Of a DNA stretch of 64,000 nt, positions 55,408 to 64,000 are shown piece after piece. Made by a program: the position numbers and the translations under genes. The notes under the pieces were generated by a model that saw nothing but the letters and a program-made list of their open reading frames with translations, was not told the DNA's origin and did no database searches. The stretch covers positions 372,001 through 436,000 of the forward strand of contig NZ_NWTG01000002.1 in the NCBI RefSeq assembly GCF_002532045.1, given 5' to 3'. The stretch is from Bradyrhizobium sp. C9. GTDB taxonomy: Bacteria > Pseudomonadota > Alphaproteobacteria > Rhizobiales > Xanthobacteraceae. Each line of letters begins with the position of its first letter. The first letter of the stretch is position 1.

Positions 55408-56904
55408 TCAGACGCCGGCCATCATCACGTATTTGATCTCGACATATTCATCCATGCCGTGGCGCGAGCCTTCGCGGCCGAGGCCCGATTCCTTGACGCC
55501 GCCGAACGGCGCGACCTCGGTCGTGATCAGGCCGGAGTTGACGCCGACCATGCCCGACTCCAGCGCTTCGGCGACGCGCCAGACGCGGCCGATGTCACGC
55601 GAATAGAAGTAGGAGGCGAGGCCGAACGGCGAGGCGTTGCACATCGCGATCACATCGGCCTCGTCCTTGAAGCGGATCACCGGCGCGAGCGGGCCGAAGG
55701 TTTCCTCCTGCGCCACCAGCGCGTCGGGCCGCACGTCCGACAGCACGGTCGGCTCGAAGAAGCTGCGGCCCAGCGCCGAGCGCTTGCCGCCGGTCACGAT
55801 CTTGGCGCCGCCCTTCACCGCATCCGCGATGTGCCGTTCGACCTTTTCGATCGCCTTCATGTTGATCAGCGGGCCCTGGGTCACGCCCTGTTCGGTGCCG
55901 TCGCCGATCTTCATCTCCGCAACCTTCTTCGACAGTTTCGCGACGAACTGGTCGTAGATCTTGTCCTGCGCGTAGAGGCGGTTGGCGCAGACGCAGGTCT
56001 GGCCCATGTTGCGGTACTTCGAGACGATGGCGCCTTCGACCGCGGCGTCGATGTCGGCATCGTCGAACACCACGAACGGCGCGTTGCCGCCGAGCTCGAG
56101 GCCGAGCTTCTTCACGCCGACCGATGCTTGCCGGTACAGGATCTTGCCGACATTGGTCGAACCCGTGAAGCCGACGAACCGCACCGCAGGATGTTCGCAC
56201 AGCACCTGGCCGATCGGCGGCGCATCGCCGGTGATGATGTTGAGCACACCCTTCGGCACACCGGCCTTCTCAGCCAGCACAGCGAGCGCGAGCGCCGACA
56301 GCGGCGTCTCGTTGGCGGGCTTCAACACGACGGTGCAGCCGGCGGCCAGCGCCGGCGACACTTTTCGCGTGATCATCGAGTTCGGGAAATTCCACGGCGT
56401 GATGGCGCCGCAGACGCCGATCGGCTGCCGGATCGCCAGCAGGCGGGCATCCGGACGCTGGGTCGGAATTGTCTCGCCATAGACGCGGCGTGCTTCCTCC
56501 GCGAAGAACTCGACATAGGCCGCGCCGATATCGACCTCGCCGAGCGCTTCCGCCAGCGGCTTGCCCTGCTCGGAGGTCAGGATCAGCGCGAGATCCTCGC
56601 GGTTGGCGATGATCAGGTCGAACCATTTGCGCAAGATGTTGGAGCGCTGCTTGGCGGTCAGCTTGGCCCAGGCCGGAAATGCGCGCTGGGCGGCCTCGAC
56701 GGCCCTGGTGGTATCGTCGGCGCCCAGTTGCGGAATCCTGATCAGCTCGACGCCGGTCGCGGGATTGTTGACGGCGAATTCAGGCGTGCCGACCCAGGCG
56801 CCGTCGATGTAGCAGCGGTCGCGCAGCAGCGACGGGTCCTTCAGGCGGCTTTGCAGGGAGGATGCTGCGGATTGCGTGGCGCGAGCGGCAACGGGCGGGT
56901 TCAT
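55408..56904 (-). CDS. gabD: Succinate-semialdehyde dehydrogenase (NAD(P)+)
   Basis: The protein has 498 residues. The aldehyde dehydrogenase motifs are clear: LELGGNAPFVVFDDAD (with the general base Glu in KKLGLELGGNAP), the nucleophilic Cys in NMGQTCVCANR, and EETFGPLAPVIRF. It matches the GabD type that turns succinate semialdehyde into succinate in the GABA pathway. A CAGGAGTAACGCC ribosome site lies before ATG 56904. No gabT is adjacent. The 204 bases between it and the next gene hold nothing clear. Confidence 0.92.
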   Translation of the reverse strand: MNPPVAARATQSAASSLQSRLKDPSLLRDRCYIDGAWVGTPEFAVNNPATGVELIRIPQLGADDTTRAVEAAQRAFPAWAKLTAKQRSNILRKWFDLIIANREDLALILTSEQGKPLAEALGEVDIGAAYVEFFAEEARRVYGETIPTQRPDARLLAIRQPIGVCGAITPWNFPNSMITRKVSPALAAGCTVVLKPANETPLSALALAVLAEKAGVPKGVLNIITGDAPPIGQVLCEHPAVRFVGFTGSTNVGKILYRQASVGVKKLGLELGGNAPFVVFDDADIDAAVEGAIVSKYRNMGQTCVCANRLYAQDKIYDQFVAKLSKKVAEMKIGDGTEQGVTQGPLINMKAIEKVERHIADAVKGGAKIVTGGKRSALGRSFFEPTVLSDVRPDALVAQEETFGPLAPVIRFKDEADVIAMCNASPFGLASYFYSRDIGRVWRVAEALESGMVGVNSGLITTEVAPFGGVKESGLGREGSRHGMDEYVEIKYVMMAGV

Positions 56905-57108
56905 GGCGTTACTCCTGGAATTTCTCTGAATTTCCTTGAATTTCCCTTGGGGGGTATTCGGCGCCTATATAGGCGGAAAGCCGCGGCGATGCACTGGCGG
57001 CCAGCGCGACCCTGCTTGGACGCAAACGCGGCGCCGTTGCGAGCTGCTGTTCCAGGACGAAGCCTGGCATCGATCCTCAGGTGCGCAATTGCGCGCGGGG
57101 AGATCTCG

Positions 57109-57432
57109 TCAGATCGCGCCGCCCGACATGTAGGTTTCGCGGCGGCCGATCATGCGCTCTGCGGCGGCCTTGGCATCCGCCTTGGTCGAGGTCGCGCAGG
57201 TCCGGTATTCGAGGTCGGCCTGTGCCCGCGCATCGCGGCGGCCGAACCAGGACTTGGCACCGGTCTGCAGCAGCGCCAGCGCCTGGGCGACATTGTCGAC
57301 GGCCTCGAACGAGTGCAGCGCGCCGGTACCCGCGTAGCGAACCTCATAGAGACCTGGGCTGATCGGCGCCTCGATGTTCTCGCCGCGGCCCGGCCGCGGA
57401 TAGCGCTTCCATTCACTCCATGTCGAAATCAT
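57109..57432 (-). CDS. Hypothetical protein with a small alpha/beta domain
   Basis: The protein has 107 residues: SEWKRYPRPGRGENIEAPIS, then PGLYEVRYAGTGALHSFEA and a Trp/Arg and Ala-rich helical end. It resembles uncharacterised proteins common in Rhizobiales. Function is unknown. Confidence 0.6.
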   Translation of the reverse strand: MISTWSEWKRYPRPGRGENIEAPISPGLYEVRYAGTGALHSFEAVDNVAQALALLQTGAKSWFGRRDARAQADLEYRTCATSTKADAKAAAERMIGRRETYMSGGAI

Positions 57433-57778
57433 TGCTGCGTCCCCGCGGGGCGTGAAATGACGACGCTTTTCGTCAAATCCGGCCCAATCTGCTGCAACGT
57501 TTGTGCAGCGATCTGAATGCGTTAATGCAAAAAAACAGGTACGAAAATCAATCTGCCGATCACGTTACCGTGGCCGCCTTTCCGGGTCATCGGGACTTGC
57601 ACGGAGTCCACCGCTAAATCTGCGCGCGTGGTGAACGTCCTCTCAGCGAAGCCGTTCCCGTGTGGCCCCGCTGTCACGACATCGCGACATCATCGCAGCG
57701 CGCCCGCCTTGCGGGAGCGGAAAAGCGGGAGGATGATCCCCGCACTTCAAAACAATAACCCATCGGAGGACGCCCCCA
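57433..57778. other. Non-coding gap before the serine hydrolase
   Basis: No supported gene lies in these 346 bases. An A-rich run (ATGCAAAAAAACAGG near 57522) and a small hairpin GCTGCAACGTTTGTGCAGC near 57491 are visible; the promoter of the serine hydrolase is presumably here. A GGAGG lies 9 bases before its ATG. Confidence 0.5.
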
Positions 57779-58972
57779 ATGCAGAGCAAGGCTCAGATCG
57801 ATCAGGTATTGCGGCAGAAGAGCGAGGCAAAGGAGATTCCCGGTGTGGTCGCCATCGCGGCCACCGGCAAGGACGTGATCTACGAGGGCGCGTCCGGCAA
57901 GCGCGACCTTTCCAAGAGCGACCCCATGACGGCGGACAGCGTGTTCTGGATCGCCTCGATGACCAAGGCGGTGACCTCCGCGGGCGCGATGCAGCTCGTC
58001 GAGCAGGGCAAGCTGTCGCTCGATGAGCCGATCGGCAAGCTGCTGCCCGATCTCGCCGCCGTGCAGGTGCTCGACGGCTTCGATGCCAAGGGCGAGCCGA
58101 AGCTGCGGCCGGCGAAAAAGCCGATCACGCTGCGCCAGCTGATGACCCACACCGCCGGCTTCGCCTACGACATGTGGGACGCCGATCTCGGCAAATATCT
58201 GGAGAAGACCGGTACGCCCGGCATCATCACCTGCCTGAATGCCGCGTTGAAGACGCCGATCATGACCGACCCCGGCACGCGCTGGGAATACGGCACCAAT
58301 ATCGACTTCGTCGGCAAGGCGGTGGAAGCAGCATCCGGCAAGAAGCTCGATGCCTATCTGCGCGACCACATGTTCGCGCCGCTCGGCATGAGCGACACCG
58401 CCTTCAAGATCACCGACGACATGCGCAAGCGGCTGGTCGGCATGCATGCGCGCGGCGAGGACGGCACGCTGGCTGCGATCCCGTTCGAGCTCGAGCAGAA
58501 CCCTGAATTCCACATGGGCGGCGGCGGCCTCTATTCGACCGCGGCCGACTATATCAAGTTCTGCCAGATGATCCTCAACAAGGGCAAAGGCAACGGCAAT
58601 CAGGTGCTGAAGGCCGAGACCGTCGCGACGATGGGGCAGAACCACATCGGCGAGCTCACCGTCGACAAGATGACGACGGCAGCGCCGATGTACACCAACG
58701 ACGTCGATCTCTGGCCCGACATCGTCAAGAAGTGGGGCCTCAGCTTCCTGATCAACACCGCCAAGACGCCGGAAGGCCGCAGCGCCGGCAGCCTCGCCTG
58801 GGCGGGCCTCGCCAACACCTATTACTGGATCGATCCGTCGCGCGACGTCTGCGGCGTGATCCTGACCCAGCTGTTGCCGTTCGCCGACAAGCATAGCCTC
58901 GAGGCCTTCGCCGGCTTCGAGAGGGGCATCTATGCCGGCCTCGACGCCGGCAGCGGACAGCGAGCGGCCTGA
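57779..58972 (+). CDS. Serine hydrolase, beta-lactamase (class C/EstB) family
   Basis: The protein has 397 residues. The SxxK motif is in FWIASMTKAVTSAGAMQL, Tyr in WEYGTNIDF takes the YxN place, and LRQLMTHTAGFAYDMWD is a family block. No signal peptide, so it acts inside the cell, probably as an esterase. It differs from the exported paralogue at 41025-42467, which has a signal and no close identity. A strong terminator follows. Confidence 0.9.
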   Translation: MQSKAQIDQVLRQKSEAKEIPGVVAIAATGKDVIYEGASGKRDLSKSDPMTADSVFWIASMTKAVTSAGAMQLVEQGKLSLDEPIGKLLPDLAAVQVLDGFDAKGEPKLRPAKKPITLRQLMTHTAGFAYDMWDADLGKYLEKTGTPGIITCLNAALKTPIMTDPGTRWEYGTNIDFVGKAVEAASGKKLDAYLRDHMFAPLGMSDTAFKITDDMRKRLVGMHARGEDGTLAAIPFELEQNPEFHMGGGGLYSTAADYIKFCQMILNKGKGNGNQVLKAETVATMGQNHIGELTVDKMTTAAPMYTNDVDLWPDIVKKWGLSFLINTAKTPEGRSAGSLAWAGLANTYYWIDPSRDVCGVILTQLLPFADKHSLEAFAGFERGIYAGLDAGSGQRAA

Positions 58973-58992
58973 GGTTCCAGTCCAGCAGCAAC

Positions 58993-59022
58993 AAATCCCT
59001 CCCCTTGCGGGGAGGGATTTTT
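58993..59022 (+). terminator. Rho-independent terminator of the serine hydrolase gene
   Basis: AAATCCCTCCCC pairs with GGGGAGGGATTT across a 4-base loop, ending in TTTTT. It lies 20 bases past the stop. Confidence 0.88.
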
Positions 59023-59113
59023 CATACTCGCCATAGGTCGGGCCTGTCCTGTCGGCGTCAAACGACTAAGATCGCGCAAAAAGCGTGACGACACGAATAC
59101 GAGGAGGACGAGC

Positions 59114-60814
<1,701 letters not shown>

Positions 60815-60820
60815 TCTTTC

Positions 60821-60970
60821 TTCCCCCTCGCCCCGCTCTTGCGGGGAGAGGGTCGGGGTGAGGGGCCGCCTCCGCAAATCCGAAAGCAGTGAGTACCTGG
60901 AGACTCCCCCTCACCCGGAACGCATGAGCGATGCGTTCCGGCCTCTCCCCGCAAGCGGGGCGAGGCAAGA
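60821..60970. repeat. Intergenic palindromic repeat, family D (copy 2)
   Basis: Arms CCCCGCTCTTGCGGGGAGAG and CTCTCCCCGCAAGCGGGGCG, with inner CCCCTCACCCGGAACGCATG and its complement. The overall design matches 42616-42753. It sits between convergent genes. Confidence 0.7.
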
Positions 60971-60975
60971 GGCAC

Positions 60976-61977
60976 TTAGACCAACAACCCCTTCTGCTTC
61001 GCCAGATCCTTCAGCGACACCAGCGGGCGGGCGCCGATGTGCTGGATCACTTCGGCGGCGGCGAGTGCGCCGAGACGGCCGGCGTTCTCATGGCCGACGT
61101 TGCGGACGAGGCCGACCAGGAAGCCGGCGGCGAACAGGTCGCCGGCGCCAGTGGTGTCGACGAGCTTGTCGATCGGAGAGGCGGGCGCCGATACGACGGC
61201 ATCGCCTGAAATCACGACGCAACCCTTCTCGCTGCGGGTGACGACGCCGAGTTTTGTATCCTTGCCGAACTGCTTCAGCGCGGTGTCGAAATCGGAGGTC
61301 TGGTACAGCGAGTGCAGCTCGGACTCGTTGGAGAAAACCAGGTCGACCGTGCCCTTGCGCATCAAAGCGAGGAATTCGTCGCGGTAGCGATCGACGCAGA
61401 ACGAATCCGACAGCGTCAGCGCGACCTGGCGGCCCGCGCCATGCGCGATATCGGCCGCCTTCACGAACGCGTCCTTCGCGTTCTTCGGATCCCAGAGATA
61501 GCCTTCGAGATAGATGATGCTGGCGGCTGCGATCTGGGCCGGATCGATGTCGTCGGGCGTCAGGTCCTGCGCGGCGCCGAGATAGGTGTTCATGGTGCGC
61601 TCGCCGTCCGGCGTCACCAGGATATAGGAGCAGCCGGTGGCCGGGCCGGTCTTGGCCGGCGCGGTATCGAACGCCACGCCGGCGGCGCGGATGTCGTGGG
61701 CGTAGAGCTTGCCGATCTGGTCGTCCTTGACCTTGCCGACATAGGCGGCGCGGGCGCCGAGATTGCCGACGCCGACGATGGTGTTGGCGGCCGAGCCGCC
61801 CGATATCTCGGTCGCCACGCCCATATCACTGTAGATCGCGGTAGCGCGCGCCTCGTCGATCAGCCGCATCGAGCCCTTGGTCATGCCGTGACGGGCAAGG
61901 AATGCCTCGTCGGTCTGCACCAGCACGTCGAAGATCGCGTTGCCGATCCCGAGAACGTCATATTTTGCGTCAGCCAT
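60976..61977 (-). CDS. Adenosine kinase (PfkB family)
   Basis: The protein has 333 residues. The N-terminal substrate site is in GGSAANTIVGVGNLG near residue 57, and the ATP site with catalytic Asp is in VDTTGAGDLFAAGFLVGL near residue 272. It phosphorylates adenosine (or a similar nucleoside or sugar); sugar-kinase activity is possible. The frame opens 60 codons earlier, partly in repeat DNA; ATG 61977 (MADAKYDVLGIG) was chosen. Confidence 0.87.
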   Translation of the reverse strand: MADAKYDVLGIGNAIFDVLVQTDEAFLARHGMTKGSMRLIDEARATAIYSDMGVATEISGGSAANTIVGVGNLGARAAYVGKVKDDQIGKLYAHDIRAAGVAFDTAPAKTGPATGCSYILVTPDGERTMNTYLGAAQDLTPDDIDPAQIAAASIIYLEGYLWDPKNAKDAFVKAADIAHGAGRQVALTLSDSFCVDRYRDEFLALMRKGTVDLVFSNESELHSLYQTSDFDTALKQFGKDTKLGVVTRSEKGCVVISGDAVVSAPASPIDKLVDTTGAGDLFAAGFLVGLVRNVGHENAGRLGALAAAEVIQHIGARPLVSLKDLAKQKGLLV

Positions 61978-62086
61978 AGACCTGCCCTGTGTTAACGCCA
62001 CCCAACAAGAGCCGCGACCTATCACGTTACGGCTTGGGGCAGCAAGGGAAGGGCTGCTGCTAGTTCCGTCATCCCCTCGCCTGTAA

Positions 62087-62196
62087 CCCGTCATCCTGAG
62101 GTGCGAGCCTCTTGGCGAGCCTCGAAGGATGGACGGCCCGACTAGTGGCCGATGCATCCTTCGAGGCTCGCTTCGCTCGCACCTCAGGATGACGGG
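62087..62196. repeat. Intergenic palindromic repeat, family A (copy 3)
   Basis: CCCGTCATCCTGAGGTGCG and CGCACCTCAGGATGACGGG flank GAGCCTCGAAGGATG and CATCCTTCGAGGCTCGC. It is the third copy of the element at 3193-3303. It lies between the divergent PfkB and murJ genes. Confidence 0.85.
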
Positions 62197-62246
62197 GCTG
62201 ACGGAGTGCCGCTGGCAGCAAAGCGCGCTACTGCTATACAGACCTC

Positions 62247-63785
62247 ATGTTCCGCTCCTTCCTCACGGTCTCCTCGGGAACGCTGGCCTCGCGACTGCTC
62301 GGTTTCGTGCGCGATTCCGTGATCGCGGCACTGCTCGGCGCGGGGCCGGTGGCGGATGCGTTCCTGGCGGCATTCCAGCTTGTGAATGTGGTGCGACGGC
62401 TGCTGTCCGAGGGCGGGCTGAATGCCGCCCTGGTGCCGGCCTGGCTGAAGGCGCGCGATGCCGACGGCAGGGCGGCGGCAACCGCGTTTGCCGGCCGCGT
62501 GCTCGGCACCGTCAGCGCCGCTGTCATCGCTGCCGCGCTCGTGATCGGCGTACTGATGCCGCTGGTGATCGCGGCGATCGCGCCCGGCTTTGTCGGCCAC
62601 GAGACGCTGCAATTGGCCGTCGACGACGCGAGGCTGATGCTGCCCTATCTCGCCTTCGCCGGCCCCGTCACCGTGATGATGGCGCTGCTCAACGCGCAGG
62701 GACGCTTCGCGCTGACCGCGTTCTCGCCGCTGCTGTTCAACATCGCGCTGATATCAGTGATGGCCGTGCTGCTGGTGCGGCAGCAAGAGCCGGTGCAGGC
62801 CGCGCTGGTCATGGCGGCGACGATCGGCGTTGCCGGCTTCCTGCAACTGTCGATGCTGGCGCTGCGCGGCGCAAAGCTTGCCGCACCGCTCCGTATCTCC
62901 TTCGACCCTGAGATGCGCGGCTTTCTCGGCCGCGCGGTCCCCGGCATGGTCGCGAGCAGCGCGCCGCAATGGCTTGTCGTGGCGGGCGCCGTAATCGCGT
63001 CGACCTCGCCATCGGCGGTGTCCTGGCTCTACTTCGCCAACCGCCTGCTCGAGCTGCCGCTCGGTATCGTCGGCGTCGCGATGGGTACCGTGCTGATCCC
63101 GGAGATGACGCGCGCGGTGCGCAGCGGCGAGCATGCCGCGATCGCGCATGCGGAATCGCGCGCCCTGGAGCTTGCGGTCGGGCTGGCGCTGCCGGCAACG
63201 CTCGGCCTGATGGTGCTGAGCGAGCCGATCGTGCGGATGCTGTTCGAGCATGGCGCGTTCACCGGGCAAGATACCACGGCCACCGCGCAGGCCCTGATCT
63301 GGCTGACGCTGGCGCTGCCGGCGCATGTGCTGGTGAAGGCGCTGTCGCCGGCGTTCTTTGCGCGCGAGGATACGCTGACGCCGCTGTTGGCGACGCTGAA
63401 GGCCATCGTGGTCGCGATCGCGGCGGCCTTCCTGCTCGGCCATATCTTTGGCGCCGGCGGAATCGCGGCCGGCATCGCGCTCGGCGCCTGGAGCAATGCG
63501 CTGACGCTGATCCGCAAGGGCGCCGCGACCTTCGGCTTTTCGATCGATGGCGCGGCGCGCCGCCGGCTGCCGCGCATCCTGGCCGCAGCGCTCGCGATGG
63601 GCGGCCTGCTCTGGCTCGCGGCAGGCGCGCTGCCGGCGGCCGGCAGCCACGGCTTCGTGCGGACGGCCTCCCTCCTCGTGCTGATCGCGGCCGGTATCGC
63701 TTGCTACGGACTGCTTTTGTCGGCTTTCGGCGTCACCGGCTGGCGACAGGCGGTTAACGCCGTCAGGCAAAGGCGCCCCGCCTGA
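62247..63785 (+). CDS. murJ: Lipid II flippase MurJ
   Basis: The protein has 512 residues with about fourteen transmembrane helices. It begins with FRSFLTVSSGTLASRLLGFV, and contains LSEGGLNAALVPAWLKARDA near residue 52 and RMLFEHGAFTGQDTTATAQA near 330, conserved in the MviN/MurJ family. It moves lipid II across the membrane for cell wall synthesis. It precedes trpS by 68 bases. murJ-trpS order is common in alphaproteobacteria. Confidence 0.95.
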   Translation: MFRSFLTVSSGTLASRLLGFVRDSVIAALLGAGPVADAFLAAFQLVNVVRRLLSEGGLNAALVPAWLKARDADGRAAATAFAGRVLGTVSAAVIAAALVIGVLMPLVIAAIAPGFVGHETLQLAVDDARLMLPYLAFAGPVTVMMALLNAQGRFALTAFSPLLFNIALISVMAVLLVRQQEPVQAALVMAATIGVAGFLQLSMLALRGAKLAAPLRISFDPEMRGFLGRAVPGMVASSAPQWLVVAGAVIASTSPSAVSWLYFANRLLELPLGIVGVAMGTVLIPEMTRAVRSGEHAAIAHAESRALELAVGLALPATLGLMVLSEPIVRMLFEHGAFTGQDTTATAQALIWLTLALPAHVLVKALSPAFFAREDTLTPLLATLKAIVVAIAAAFLLGHIFGAGGIAAGIALGAWSNALTLIRKGAATFGFSIDGAARRRLPRILAAALAMGGLLWLAAGALPAAGSHGFVRTASLLVLIAAGIACYGLLLSAFGVTGWRQAVNAVRQRRPA

Positions 63786-63805
63786 CTTGCGCGCGCAGGG
63801 CTTAA

Positions 63806-64000
<195 letters not shown>

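Overview
The window reads as a chromosomal segment of a high-GC alphaproteobacterium, most likely Bradyrhizobium or a close relative (Nitrobacteraceae). The evidence is the rpsT-dnaA-dnaN-recF-gyrB core block, a DUF3551 secreted protein, dense GC-rich housekeeping and accessory genes, FixK/FNR-type boxes, GANTC (CcrM-type) sites, and several families of intergenic palindromic repeats. No tRNA, rRNA, insertion sequence, phage gene or CRISPR array was seen.

Region 1 (1-13 kb) is accessory. It holds a LuxR-type regulator, a remnant of a dienelactone hydrolase, a GST, DUF1697, a threonine ammonia-lyase and two microproteins (a 49-residue zinc-ribbon-like protein and a 51-residue one-helix protein). 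It also holds a four-gene minus-strand operon: membrane protein, winged-helix regulator, second-type cis-prenyltransferase and BchE-like B12/radical-SAM enzyme. The operon carries two nearly identical 17-bp palindromes, one at its promoter and one over the prenyltransferase start codon. DUF1428, DUF899 and an SRPBCC/ArsR pair in overlapping frames follow.

Region 2 (13-25 kb) holds catabolic and redox genes: an acyl-CoA ligase convergent with a cytochrome P450, an HD-GYP protein, a two-subunit Tat-type molybdenum hydroxylase, alpha/beta hydrolases, a polysaccharide-export lipoprotein and MsrA.

Region 3 (25-37 kb) is the replication core. rpsT has a near-consensus promoter and a terminator. 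A 1.25-kb non-coding stretch before dnaA contains one perfect DnaA box and clustered GANTC sites. dnaA, dnaN, recF and gyrB follow, with eight GANTC sites in 294 bp at the gyrB start. Next are a MurA whose active-site Cys is replaced by Asp, a MATE exporter and a DsbA-family isomerase.

Region 4 (37-52 kb) contains FUSC, MmgE/PrpD, DUF1330, a serine hydrolase, a membrane-anchored AraC regulator, GNAT, pirin, a long-type PurC, an alcohol dehydrogenase, an enoyl-CoA hydratase followed by an N-terminally truncated MetX-like gene, and a GntR/FAD-oxidase unit divergent from an amino-acid-type binding protein.

Region 5 (53-55.4 kb) is a compact stress module: a triple-BON protein, a small acidic protein, a host-attachment-family protein and a CBS-BON protein. 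A FixK/FNR-type box lies between the last two, suggesting microoxic control. Region 6 (55-64 kb) returns to metabolism and envelope genes: succinate-semialdehyde dehydrogenase, serine hydrolase, acyl-CoA synthetase, PfkB kinase, MurJ and the start of trpS.

All calls come from reading the sequence; no database search was run. Family assignments rest on recognised motifs and remembered family features.
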